Origin: Candidatus Aminicenantota bacterium
Lineage (GTDB): Bacteria; Acidobacteriota; Aminicenantia; Aminicenantales; JAFGAV01
Assembly (NCBI GenBank): GCA_016933515.1
Contig: JAFGAV010000025.1
Coordinates: 1-64,000 of the forward strand
Reading direction: 5' to 3'
DNA length: 64,000 bases
Shown here: positions 42,637-51,140 of the stretch, piece by piece
Layout: the number at the start of each line of letters is the position of its first letter
How positions within the stretch are numbered: the stretch's first letter is position 1
The notes under the pieces: generated by a model
Database searches by the model: none
What the model was told of the DNA's origin: nothing
The model's input: only the letters and a program-made list of their open reading frames with translations
Position numbers and translations under genes: made by a program

Positions 42637-43593
42637 ATGTCCAATAAAGAGGACAGAACCGGAAAAAGCCTTTTTTTCATGGCGCCTTCCACGCAATTAG
42701 GCGAGGATGATCGCCCCCGCCTCCGGGATGCCGTCGGTTTAATCAGCGGGGCATTGGAAACGAACAGGGTCAATCTGAGTCCTTATCTTTTCACAAGCGA
42801 CAGGATCATCGGCCATGTGACCGCTCCGATCGGGGAGAGAGCCGGGGAATTCAAGGCGGCCGTCAGAGAAGGAGACGTCATTGTGTCCGTCGCCGGAGGG
42901 ACGGGCGCCGAAGACCTTGTCCCGATGCTCGACCGGACGGATTACCGCGTCATCAGGAAGAGAAAACCCTTATTCATCGGGTTTTCTGATTTCACCTTCC
43001 TTCTCAACGAGGTCTATTCCCGGTGCGGCGTTCCGGGAATCCTTTTTCCCTCCCTCCGCCTGAACGAGGGAAATATGGGGAGTCTTCTTTCCTTGATCAA
43101 GGGGGAGGAGATCGGCTACCGCGGCTCCGCCTGGCTGTCCGATCCTCCGGACGAAGCCGTGAGCGGGATTCCCATCGGCGGGAATCTCACCACGTTCGTC
43201 AACTTTCTGAATCGGGAAAAGCCGCCGCGTCTCTGTTGGCGGGAACTTGTCCTTTTTATCGAAGACATCGGCATCGATCTTGAGGATTTGCACCGCCTGG
43301 TGGCGGCGCTGAGACGCCACCGGGTTTTTCGAAGCATCAAGGGGCTGGTGATCGGGTCACTGGCCGAGGACTTGAGCGCTCCTCAGGGAAGAGAGTTTCA
43401 GGACAAGGCCGTGTCCTTCCTCCTGGCCTATCTGTCCGGCGTCCTGAAGAAACGTCGCGACCGTCAAGCGGCCCTGCCGATCATGCTCCTCCGGACCTTC
43501 GGCCACAACATCACCGCCGGCCTGCCGGCCGTTCCCATCGGCGGTCTCGTGACCCTGTCTCCGTCCCTGGAGATCGCCTTTCGGTTGAGGTGA
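42637..43593 (+). CDS. Muramoyltetrapeptide LD-carboxypeptidase-like, peptidase S66
   Basis: This 318-residue protein has the S66 nucleophile motif GFSD (Ser117), the N-terminal GGTG, a central Glu in LFIEDIG, and the C-terminal FGH. The family removes the terminal D-Ala of murein tetrapeptides in the cytoplasm during cell wall recycling, or self-immunity compounds in the MccF branch. The fold and length fit LdcA. It is followed 6 bases later by the N-formylglutamate amidohydrolase-like gene, so they are co-transcribed. ATG 42637 is chosen because the two nearby upstream ATGs are out of frame. Confidence 0.85.
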   Translation: MSNKEDRTGKSLFFMAPSTQLGEDDRPRLRDAVGLISGALETNRVNLSPYLFTSDRIIGHVTAPIGERAGEFKAAVREGDVIVSVAGGTGAEDLVPMLDRTDYRVIRKRKPLFIGFSDFTFLLNEVYSRCGVPGILFPSLRLNEGNMGSLLSLIKGEEIGYRGSAWLSDPPDEAVSGIPIGGNLTTFVNFLNREKPPRLCWRELVLFIEDIGIDLEDLHRLVAALRRHRVFRSIKGLVIGSLAEDLSAPQGREFQDKAVSFLLAYLSGVLKKRRDRQAALPIMLLRTFGHNITAGLPAVPIGGLVTLSPSLEIAFRLR

Positions 43594-43599
43594 CCCGCC

Positions 43600-44436
43600 A
43601 TGCCCGACACGGCCCCCCCGCTCATGAAAGAGCTGTTGGTCGTCATTCCCCACAGCGGAATCGTCATCCCGGCTGAGATTTCCCTGGACAGCCTCTCGGA
43701 TCAGTTTCCCGAGCTGGCGCGGAATGTGGACTGGTATACGAACTGGCTTTACGATTTCCGCGACCTCCTGGGGAACCGCCACCTGGTCTTTCCCTACTGC
43801 AGCTTGATCCTGGAAGCCAACCGTCGTCCGGACCGGGTGGACGACTGCGTCCCCCTGCGCGACGTTCACGGCCGTCCCGTATACCGGGTCGGGCGGGAGC
43901 CCGGCCGCGACCTCCGCCTCCGGCTGGTCGAAAAATACCTCCGCAGCTTTCACCGCTCGATTGAAGACCAAATCGCCTCCGGAGCGGAATGTCTCCTGGA
44001 CGGCCATTCCACGGTGTCGGCGCGCGGGATGAAGGACGATCAGATCGACATCATGAATTTCCAGCATTCCGCTCTGGACGACGGACCGATTCGGTTCTCC
44101 CCTCCGGCATACGCCGAAGCCTACGCCGATGAGCTCCGCAAGCGCTTGCCTGATGTCCGGATCACGGTCAACGCCTCGGATTATCACGACGTCTACGGTC
44201 ATGTCGCCGCCGCTCATTCCGTGAACGCCGCCGGCCGAAGGGGAACGAGGGTTCCGGCGATCATTCAGGAGACCAACGAGCGCCTCTACAAGAATCCCGA
44301 CCGGACGCCGAACGTGGAAGCCGTCAACCGGCTGAGGAAGGCCTTCGCCCTGGCGTTGGCCGCCGCTTGGAGACGGACGAGGCCGCAGCCGGAGGGCGTC
44401 GTGTCCGCTCCCGGTGGAAAACGCTCTTCGGGTTGA
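43600..44436 (+). CDS. N-formylglutamate amidohydrolase-family protein
   Basis: This 278-residue protein has PHSG (17-20), a downstream EANR segment, DGHST and QETNE, the zinc and substrate signature of the N-formylglutamate amidohydrolase family (HutG type). The family hydrolyses N-formylglutamate to glutamate and formate, or related N-acyl amino acids. No other histidine-degradation gene is adjacent. Close coupling to the LD-carboxypeptidase gene suggests amino acid or cell-wall scavenging; that is inference. The C-terminal 20 residues are basic and divergent. Confidence 0.85.
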   Translation: MPDTAPPLMKELLVVIPHSGIVIPAEISLDSLSDQFPELARNVDWYTNWLYDFRDLLGNRHLVFPYCSLILEANRRPDRVDDCVPLRDVHGRPVYRVGREPGRDLRLRLVEKYLRSFHRSIEDQIASGAECLLDGHSTVSARGMKDDQIDIMNFQHSALDDGPIRFSPPAYAEAYADELRKRLPDVRITVNASDYHDVYGHVAAAHSVNAAGRRGTRVPAIIQETNERLYKNPDRTPNVEAVNRLRKAFALALAAAWRRTRPQPEGVVSAPGGKRSSG

Positions 44437-44514
44437 GGGGTTCCGCTCCAAAACCGGGAGACTGGATTCCCACCGCGAATCAATGCGAAAATGGAAAGAG
44501 TGAGGAGAAACGCC

Positions 44515-45756
44515 ATGGCGAAGGAATGTCGGCGCCGGACGGCGATGCGGGTTTTTGCGGCCGGGGGAGTGATTCTGGCTTGGATGGCTGTTGGGGCGGG
44601 AACGGCCCTCGTGTCCTCTTCCTGCCGGGACAAGGAAATGCGGAGGCATGTGAAGTTGAACGATTTCGACGCTCTGGCCCTCAAGCCGCCCATGGGCTGG
44701 AATTCCTGGAACAGGTTCGGCTGCGCCGTGGATGAACAGCTGGTGCGGAGCATGGCCGAGGCCATGGTCCGAAGCGGCATGGCCGCCGCCGGCTACGAGT
44801 ACGTGGTCATCGACGACTGCTGGCAGACCGCCCGAGACGCCGAAGGCAACATCGTCGCCGACCCGGAACGCTTTCCCTCAGGCATCAAGGCCCTGGCCGA
44901 TTACGTGCATTCCCTGGGATTGAAGTTCGGGCTTTACTCCTGCGCAGGCGACAAGACCTGCGAGGGGCGTCCGGGGAGCAGGGGATTCGAAGAGCCGGAT
45001 GCCCGCCGATATGCCGCCTGGGGCGTGGACTATCTGAAGTACGACTGGTGCCATACCGAAGGCCTGCAGGCGGAGCCGGCTTACCGGAAGATGCGCGCCG
45101 CTCTCGAGGCCGCCGGCCGCCCCGTCGTTTTCAGCATCTGCGAATGGGGACGGAGCAAGCCTTGGCTGTGGGCCCGGGGCGTGGGGCATCTGTGGCGGAC
45201 GACAGGAGACATCAAGGACAACTGGGAGAGCGTCGTCAAGATCCTCGATCTCCAGGTCGGCCTCGAGGACTATGCCGGGCCGGGAGGCTGGAACGACCCC
45301 GATATGCTCGAGGTGGGAAACGGAGGCATGACCGCGGACGAATACCGGGCCCATTTCAGCCTGTGGTGTCTCCTGGCCGCCCCCCTCATGGCCGGAAACG
45401 ACCTGCGGACGATGTCGCGCGAGACAACGTTTATCCTGACCAACTCCGATGTCATCGCCGTCAACCAGGACGCATTGGGAGTGCAGGGACGGAGGATCCG
45501 GAAGGAGGGCGGCCTGGAGGTCTGGGCCAAGCCCCTGGCCGACGGCGCCTTGGCCGTAGCTCTTTTCAACCGCGGACAGGTCAAAGAGCGCATCTCCGTT
45601 TCCTGGCCCGAACTCGGGGTGGAAACTTCGACCTGCTTCGTGCGCGATCTGTGGAGAAAAAGGGATGTGGGGCGTTTTCTGAGCGGATTCGCCGCCGACG
45701 TCCCCTCTCATGCCGTCGTCCTCGTCAAGGTCAAGCCTTCGAACATCATCGACTGA
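44515..45756 (+). CDS. Alpha-galactosidase, glycoside hydrolase family 27
   Basis: This 413-residue enzyme starts with a signal or lipoprotein-like leader (hydrophobic 13-36, SSC at 35-37). The GH27 domain follows with PPMGWNSWN, VIDDCWQ, the nucleophile Asp177 in YLKYDWC, and the acid/base motif DPDMLEVG (261 onwards). A C-terminal beta-sandwich follows, as is usual. It releases alpha-linked galactose from oligosaccharides, likely in the periplasm or outside. GAGGAG lies 8 bases before ATG 44515. No transporter or other sugar gene is adjacent. Confidence 0.93.
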   Translation: MAKECRRRTAMRVFAAGGVILAWMAVGAGTALVSSSCRDKEMRRHVKLNDFDALALKPPMGWNSWNRFGCAVDEQLVRSMAEAMVRSGMAAAGYEYVVIDDCWQTARDAEGNIVADPERFPSGIKALADYVHSLGLKFGLYSCAGDKTCEGRPGSRGFEEPDARRYAAWGVDYLKYDWCHTEGLQAEPAYRKMRAALEAAGRPVVFSICEWGRSKPWLWARGVGHLWRTTGDIKDNWESVVKILDLQVGLEDYAGPGGWNDPDMLEVGNGGMTADEYRAHFSLWCLLAAPLMAGNDLRTMSRETTFILTNSDVIAVNQDALGVQGRRIRKEGGLEVWAKPLADGALAVALFNRGQVKERISVSWPELGVETSTCFVRDLWRKRDVGRFLSGFAADVPSHAVVLVKVKPSNIID

Positions 45757-45942
45757 GCGAGAAAAGAAACCCGTCGCCGTCGTCTCTATTATGAAGCGGT
45801 CGGCGGGCGCGCGCCTCTCTCGGGCGCGAGAGACCGATCAGAGGGTTCTTTCCCGGTCCGACGGGCCCGAGGACGTGTTTGGCCCGCCGGAGCCGCGATC
45901 GGCGTCTTCCGTCCCTTCGGCGCGATCGAACAGGGAGCATCC

Positions 45943-46137
45943 GTGAGATACAGGGTCCGATTGATCGACACCGGGAACGGCTACGCCGTCTGGGTCCCGG
46001 CGCTCCCCGGCTGCCGTTCTTTCGGCCGGACCGAGGGCGAAGCCCTGGAAAACATCAGGGGGGCGATCCTGTCATACCTGGAAGCGCTCGAGGAACAGAA
46101 CACCGCCTTTGATTCGCGTGAGATCGAGATTTTTTAA
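45943..46137 (+). CDS. HicB-like protein (orphan antitoxin-type fold)
   Basis: This 64-residue protein matches the HicB N-terminal fold: YRVRL strand, GYAVWVPALPGCRSFGRT, and EALENIRGAI helix. HicB proteins neutralise HicA mRNA interferases and repress their operon, but this one has no DNA-binding C-terminus and no HicA gene within 200 bases on either side. It may be a solitary HicB-like protein (UPF0150 type) with unknown function. Start is GTG 45943 after AGGGAGC. The 186 bases before it show nothing clear. Confidence 0.75.
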   Translation: MRYRVRLIDTGNGYAVWVPALPGCRSFGRTEGEALENIRGAILSYLEALEEQNTAFDSREIEIF

Positions 46138-46188
46138 AGGGAAACGCCCGGCCGGAAATTCTCTCCCCGAAGGAAGCCGGCGCGGCGT

Positions 46189-46497
46189 TCAGCCTGCCAG
46201 TTTGTTGAGTTCGGACTGGACGATGGCCGGCATAATGACGCCGATGAACCAGAACAGCAAAAACCACATAACGGTGTTGTTGTCTTTCTTGACGTAAAGA
46301 GAGAACGCTTCGGCGTATTTGTACAGCCAGTAAATGTTGGCGATGGGGACGATGATCAGCCAGGCGGTCGGGATCTGGGCGCCGAGGCTGTTCATCTCGG
46401 TCTTGGTCTTGACCATCCAAACGATGAAGTAAATGCCCAGCGTGACGATGCCCAGGAGATAGACGACGAGAACGTCTCTTTTGGTGATAGCGACCAT
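46189..46497 (-). CDS. DUF4234-like small membrane protein
   Basis: This 102-residue protein has three hydrophobic segments (about 9-27, 43-62, 75-95). The pattern [22 protein letters not shown] followed by [12 protein letters not shown] matches the DUF4234 family. Its role is unknown. AAAGGAGGA lies 5 bases before ATG 46497. It is convergent with the HicB-like gene, and a candidate promoter lies upstream. Confidence 0.78.
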   Translation of the reverse strand: MVAITKRDVLVVYLLGIVTLGIYFIVWMVKTKTEMNSLGAQIPTAWLIIVPIANIYWLYKYAEAFSLYVKKDNNTVMWFLLFWFIGVIMPAIVQSELNKLAG

Positions 46498-46521
46498 GTG
46501 TTCCTCCTTTCGACACTGGGG

Positions 46522-46550
46522 TTATTAGCAGAATCTCTCGTTAATGTCAA
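46522..46550 (-). promoter_or_regulatory. Candidate promoter for the DUF4234-like gene
   Basis: Minus strand consensus TTGACA (46550-46545), 17-base spacer, TAATAA (46527-46522), a weak -10. Confidence 0.5.
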
Positions 46551-46589
46551 TGCGCCCGCCGCGGCCGCCCTTGAACCGACCTCCGGCGG

Positions 46590-46618
46590 TTGATGCCTTC
46601 GGGGAAAACTGCTAAAGT
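46590..46618 (+). promoter_or_regulatory. Candidate promoter for the YpfJ-like gene
   Basis: TTGATG (46590-46595), 17-base spacer, TAAAGT (46613-46618). Confidence 0.5.
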
Positions 46619-46678
46619 GGAAATCGTCCGCCGCGCAGAGCGGCCGGAGGAGGAACGGCTTTTCAAGGAGAAAAGATC

Positions 46679-47530
46679 ATGCTGTGGAAGGGGAGACGCC
46701 GGAGCGCGAACGTTGAGGACCGACGCGGCATCGGAGGGCGCGGCCTGGCCGTCGGAGGAGGCATCGGCGCCGTCATCGTCGCCGCGATTATCCTCTTGTT
46801 GGGAGGAAATCCGGATGATGTTCTTCAGAATGTCCCGGTGACGGGGATCGAATCGCCTCTCTCTTCGGGCACCCTTTCCGCCGAAGATCGGGAGATGGGC
46901 GACTTCGTTTCCGTTGTCCTGGCCGATACCGAGGATGTCTGGAACGCGCTCTTCCGCCAGGCGGGAAAGACATACCGGGAGCCGAGCCTGGTTCTGTTCA
47001 CCGACCAAACGGCCTCGACGTGCGGTTACGCCTCCGGCGCCTCAGGCCCTTTCTATTGCCCCGCCGACGAGAAAGTCTATATCGATCTCGGATTCTTCCG
47101 GCAGCTTCAGTCGCAGCTCGGCGCTTCGGGGGATTTCGCCATGGCCTATGTCATTGCCCACGAGGTCGGACATCACGTCCAGAACCTCCTGGGCATCATC
47201 GACCAGGTGAACTCCATGAAGCCGCAGCTCGGGGAGCGGGAGGCCAACCGTCTTTCAATCTGCATGGAACTTCAGGCGGATTTTCTTGCGGGGGTCTGGG
47301 CGCACCATGCCCAGCGCCTGAAAGGCATCCTCGAGGAAGGGGACGTCGAGGAGGCCGTGAACGCCGCGGCCGCCGTGGGCGATGACCGCATCCAGAGGAT
47401 GACCCGTGGAGCCGTCGTGCCTGACTCGTTCACCCACGGGACCTCCGAACAGCGCATGAACTGGTTCCTTAAGGGATATCGATCCGGCGATGTCGGCCAG
47501 GGGGACACATTCAACGCCGAAGTCTTGTAG
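46679..47530 (+). CDS. YpfJ-like neutral zinc metallopeptidase
   Basis: This 283-residue protein has a single N-terminal membrane anchor (25-42) after a basic R-rich stretch. The catalytic domain contains STCGYAS, GPFYCP, HEVGHHVQN (zinc motif HEVGH 161-165) and ELQADFLAGVWA, the signature of PF04228. The two cysteines (115 and 127) are a conserved pair in the family. The active domain should face the periplasm. Substrates are not known. AAGGAG sets ATG 46679. Confidence 0.9.
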   Translation: MLWKGRRRSANVEDRRGIGGRGLAVGGGIGAVIVAAIILLLGGNPDDVLQNVPVTGIESPLSSGTLSAEDREMGDFVSVVLADTEDVWNALFRQAGKTYREPSLVLFTDQTASTCGYASGASGPFYCPADEKVYIDLGFFRQLQSQLGASGDFAMAYVIAHEVGHHVQNLLGIIDQVNSMKPQLGEREANRLSICMELQADFLAGVWAHHAQRLKGILEEGDVEEAVNAAAAVGDDRIQRMTRGAVVPDSFTHGTSEQRMNWFLKGYRSGDVGQGDTFNAEVL

Positions 47531-47566
47531 GCCGATTCCGTCAGAAGGGCTCAATTTCCGGGTAGG

Positions 47567-47595
47567 TTGATTTCGGCCGTCATTTTCTGTAGAAT
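47567..47595 (+). promoter_or_regulatory. Sigma70-like promoter for the CrtI-like gene
   Basis: TTGATT (47567-47572), 17-base spacer, TAGAAT (47590-47595); leader about 38 bases. Confidence 0.65.
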
Positions 47596-47639
47596 ACGTT
47601 TCTCTCTATAGAGCAAAAGGGAAAAACAAAAAAGGTCTT

Positions 47640-49142
47640 TTGTTGACGGAACGGAGAATTATCGTCATCGGCGCCGGCCTGTCCGGTCTTTCGGCCGGCG
47701 TTTACGCCAGGCTGGGAGGATATCCCTGCCTGATCGTGGAGCAGTACAGCGGACCGGGAGGCGTCGCGTCCTGTTGGAAACGGGGCGAGTATCTCATCGA
47801 CGGCGGCATCCATTTCTTCATGGGCCATCGGCCGCAGGATGCCTCCTCCGTTCTCTTCCGGGAGCTGCTGGGCGGAGACATGGGCGATCGCGTCGCGGAG
47901 ATGCGGATTTACGGCCGTTACGTGGACGAGAACAAGGGCCGCCGCGTGGATGTGACCCGCGACCTGGACCGTCTGGCGCGGGATCTCAAGGGATATGCCG
48001 GCGAAGATCTCGATCTCATCAATCTGATCATCGAGGGCGCCCGCCGGCTCCGGCGTCTGGACTTGAGCCGCGTGGCGCTCTATCTTCCGCCTGAACTGTC
48101 GCCGCCCCTCGCAAGGCTGGGGGAGATGTGGGCGATGCGCCGCGCCTGGCGTTCGTTCTCCGGAGCATACGGCCGTTCGATGTCCGATTTCGCCCGCGCC
48201 TGCTTCGATCCCTGGTTGAGCCGGTTTCTGGCCAACCTGTTTCTTCCCGACGTGCCCGTATGGTTCGTCTGCTTTCTTCTGGCTCTCCTGGCCGACGGAG
48301 GTCTGGGCTATCTCAAGAACGGCAGCCTGGATTTCGTCCGGTCGATCGAAAAGCGATTCCTTGAGCTCGGAGGGGACGTGGCCTACAACGCGCCCGTAGA
48401 GAGCATCCTGGTCGAAAACGGCCGGGCGAGCGGCGTCCGGCTCGAGGACGGCCGCATTCTGCGATCGGGCGCCGTCATCTCCGCGGCCGACGGCCGGGAA
48501 ACGCTTTTCCGCCTGCTCGGGGGACGGTACCTCGACAAAGCCGCGGTCGAGCGGTACTCAAGCTGGAAGCTCGCTCCGGCCGGCCTGACGGTGTCTTTCG
48601 GCCTGAGGAGGGAATTGGCCGACGAAGTCCCCCTGACCACGATTTCATTGATGCACCCGATCTCCTTCAACGGCTCCAAAGTCCAGGATCTGTCGCTCAG
48701 GATTTTCAACTACAGCCCGGCCTTCGCGCCCAAGGGGCGGTGCGTTCTCCAGGCCTGGGCGGAAGCGGATTTCGATTCCTGGCAGCGGTTGAGGGACGGG
48801 GACCCCTCCGGTTATGAAAGCGAGAAAAAGCGCGCCGCCGAAGAGATTCTCAAGCGTCTGGAGAAGCACTATCCCGGAATCTCCGGCCAGGTCGAGCTCG
48901 CGGATGTGGTCACCCCGGCCACGGTCCGAAGGATCACGCGCAACCACCGCGGCGCGTCCATGGCTTGGATGCCCACGCCGCGCTTTTTCAAGACGCCGTT
49001 GCGCCGGACGCTCAAAGGCGTTTCGGATTTCGCCCTGGCCGGCCAGTGGGTGGCGGGCAGCGGAGTCGTCCCCTGTCTGCTCTCCGGAAAGCACGCCGTC
49101 GAGATCCTCCACCGTTCAGGCCTCAAGCCGTCCGGGGGATAA
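47640..49142 (+). CDS. Phytoene desaturase/retinol saturase-like FAD oxidoreductase
   Basis: This 500-residue protein has the FAD motif GAGLSG (11-16), the second Rossmann segment GGVAS.W with GGIHFF, and the C-terminal PGSGV-like segment (GQWVAGSGVVPCLLSGKHAVE), typical of the CrtI/COG1233 family. These enzymes desaturate or isomerise polyenes, or saturate retinol-like compounds. No carotenoid gene is nearby, so the substrate is open. Start is TTG 47640 or TTG 47643; AAAAAAGG lies about 8 bases before. It is followed 155 bases later by an MFS gene with its own promoter. Confidence 0.82.
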   Translation: MLTERRIIVIGAGLSGLSAGVYARLGGYPCLIVEQYSGPGGVASCWKRGEYLIDGGIHFFMGHRPQDASSVLFRELLGGDMGDRVAEMRIYGRYVDENKGRRVDVTRDLDRLARDLKGYAGEDLDLINLIIEGARRLRRLDLSRVALYLPPELSPPLARLGEMWAMRRAWRSFSGAYGRSMSDFARACFDPWLSRFLANLFLPDVPVWFVCFLLALLADGGLGYLKNGSLDFVRSIEKRFLELGGDVAYNAPVESILVENGRASGVRLEDGRILRSGAVISAADGRETLFRLLGGRYLDKAAVERYSSWKLAPAGLTVSFGLRRELADEVPLTTISLMHPISFNGSKVQDLSLRIFNYSPAFAPKGRCVLQAWAEADFDSWQRLRDGDPSGYESEKKRAAEEILKRLEKHYPGISGQVELADVVTPATVRRITRNHRGASMAWMPTPRFFKTPLRRTLKGVSDFALAGQWVAGSGVVPCLLSGKHAVEILHRSGLKPSGG

Positions 49143-49261
49143 TCCGTTTCCTTCACCCCGCACGGGCCTGCGCCGCGAGCGGGGATTTCAATCGTGTCAG
49201 GAACCGACCTCCGGCTGTCCTGCTCAGGAAGATCTCAGGGTCAGAATCGCCTCCTCCTCGT

Positions 49262-49290
49262 TTGCTTTGCCCCTGGGGCTGAGATATACT
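49262..49290 (+). promoter_or_regulatory. Promoter giving a near-leaderless MFS transcript
   Basis: TTGCTT (49262-49267), 17-base spacer, TATACT (49285-49290). The predicted start at 49297 is one base before ATG 49298, and no ribosome site exists. Confidence 0.6.
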
Positions 49291-49297
49291 CCGCCGG

Positions 49298-50710
49298 ATG
49301 AATTCGATTTCCGCGCCTCCGCCCGCCGCGGACCGGCGTCTCATTCTGCTCATCACCACGACCTCTTCCTTCCTGACGCCCTTTATGGGATCGGCGCTCA
49401 ACATCGCCTTGCCCAGCATCGGCGCCGAGTTCGGCCTGGATGCCGTGGCCCTGGGCTGGGTGGCGACCTCCTACATGCTGGCCGCGGCCGTGTTTCTTGT
49501 GCCCTTCGGCCGCCTGGCGGACATCGCCGGCCGGAAAAAGATTTTTATCTCCGGAGTCATCCTCTACACCGCGGCATCGCTTTTGTCCGCTCTGGCCGTT
49601 TCGGGGTCGATGCTGATCGCCGTGCGCGTCCTTCAGGGGTGGGGAGGATCGATGATTTTCGGCACGGCCACGGCCCTCCTGATTTCAGTCTACCCGCCGG
49701 GCCAGAGGGGAGCGGCTCTGGGCATCAACACCGCCGCCGTTTATACCGGTCTGTCGCTCGGTCCGGTTCTGGGAGGACTCCTGACCCAGAGCTTCGGCTG
49801 GCGGAGCATCTTCCTGCTCCATGCCGGACTGGGCGCCCTCCTGACCGCCCTCGTCCTCCTGCTGCTGAAGCAGGAATGGAGGGAAGCGCGAGGCGAGCCT
49901 TTCGACGCGGCCGGATCGCTTCTCTTCGGATTGGCGCTCGTATCCCTGATGTACGGATTTTCCCGGCTGCCGGACGCGCCGGGATTCGTTCTCATCGGCG
50001 CCGGCACGTGCCTGGCGGCGCTCTTTCTCCGGTATGAAACGAAAATCGCCCATCCTGTTTTGAACCTGTCCCTGTTTCTCAGAAACAGGATCTTCGCCTT
50101 TTCCAACCTGGCGGCCCTGATCAATTACAGCGCCACGGCGGCCTCCGGTTTTCTGCTGAGCCTCTACCTTCAGTACGTTAAGGGGCTGTCTCCCCGGCAG
50201 GCCGGTTTGGTGCTTGTCGCCCAGCCCGTGGTCATGGCCGTCGTGTCCCCGCTCACCGGACGGCTTTCGGACAGGATCGAGCCCCGCTGGCTGGCCTCGG
50301 CGGGCATGGCTCTCTCGGCCGGGGGGCTGTTCCTGCTCGCCTTCCTCCAAATCGGGTCGCCGCTCTCCGTCGTCACGGGTTGTCTCGTCCTTCTGGGCAT
50401 GGGTTTCGGACTTTTTTCTTCGCCGAACACCAATGCCGTCATGAGTTCCGTGGACAAGCGCTCGCTAGGCGTCGCTTCGGCCACGCTGGCGACGATGAGG
50501 CTCACCGGCCAGATGTTCAGCATGGGCATGTCGCTTCTCGTCATCGCCCTCTACCTGGGGCGAGTCCGCATAACCGCCGCGAACCACCCCGCCTTTATGG
50601 ACGGCTTGCGCAGCGCGTATTTCATTTTTGTCGCGTTCTGCGCGGCCGGTGTGTTCGCCTCACTGGCCAGAGGGCGCACGCCCGGCCGAAGGCGCCCTGA
50701 ATCGGGTTGA
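49298..50710 (+). CDS. MFS exporter, DHA2/EmrB-QacA type
   Basis: This 470-residue protein has about 14 hydrophobic segments and the motifs PFGRLADIAGRKKIF (motif A), LQGWGGSMIFG and GLSLGPVLGGLLTQSFGWRSIF (motif C, antiporter type, paraphrased here in parts). Together they identify the drug:proton antiporter DHA2 branch. It likely exports amphipathic drugs or a metabolite by proton exchange. There is no regulator gene adjacent. The ATG at 49298 appears to start at base two of the mRNA. Confidence 0.88.
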   Translation: MNSISAPPPAADRRLILLITTTSSFLTPFMGSALNIALPSIGAEFGLDAVALGWVATSYMLAAAVFLVPFGRLADIAGRKKIFISGVILYTAASLLSALAVSGSMLIAVRVLQGWGGSMIFGTATALLISVYPPGQRGAALGINTAAVYTGLSLGPVLGGLLTQSFGWRSIFLLHAGLGALLTALVLLLLKQEWREARGEPFDAAGSLLFGLALVSLMYGFSRLPDAPGFVLIGAGTCLAALFLRYETKIAHPVLNLSLFLRNRIFAFSNLAALINYSATAASGFLLSLYLQYVKGLSPRQAGLVLVAQPVVMAVVSPLTGRLSDRIEPRWLASAGMALSAGGLFLLAFLQIGSPLSVVTGCLVLLGMGFGLFSSPNTNAVMSSVDKRSLGVASATLATMRLTGQMFSMGMSLLVIALYLGRVRITAANHPAFMDGLRSAYFIFVAFCAAGVFASLARGRTPGRRRPESG

Positions 50711-50777
50711 GTCGTCTCTTCGGGCAGGCGGAACGCGCGTTCGAAGGGCGCCGGGATTTCACGGCTGAGGAGGAGGC

Positions 50778-51140
50778 ATGTTCATCAAGGATGTGAAGAA
50801 TGGCCGGGCATTCACCGCCGGAGACGGCTCCCATCTTAAGGAGATTTTCAATCCCGTCAAAGAAAAGCTGGCCTTTCGATACAGTCTCGCCTGGGCGGAG
50901 GTCCCGGCGCGCGGAGCCACGCGCCCCCACCGGCTGACCTCCTCGGAAGTTTACTTCATCCTGGAGGGGGAAGGCGAAATGCACATCGACGCCGAGAGGG
51001 AAGCGATCGGTCCCGGACGGGCGGTCTACATTCCGCCGGGGGCGCGCCAATGGGTTGAAAACACGGGCCGGGGGGAGCTTCGGTTCTTGTGCCTCGTCGA
51101 TCCGGCCTGGCGTCCCGAGGACGAGGAGATCCTCGCCTAA
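50778..51140 (+). CDS. Cupin-domain protein
   Basis: This 120-residue protein is a single-domain cupin with motif 1 PHRLTSSEVYFILEGEGEM and motif 2 GPGRAVYIPPGARQWVEN. The second metal-ligand His of motif 1 (HxH) is not obvious: only H932-like PHR remains, so metal binding is uncertain. No reaction can be assigned. GAGGAGG precedes ATG 50778. Its stop codon (TAA 51138-51140) overlaps the stop of the convergent DHH-like gene. Confidence 0.78.
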   Translation: MFIKDVKNGRAFTAGDGSHLKEIFNPVKEKLAFRYSLAWAEVPARGATRPHRLTSSEVYFILEGEGEMHIDAEREAIGPGRAVYIPPGARQWVENTGRGELRFLCLVDPAWRPEDEEILA

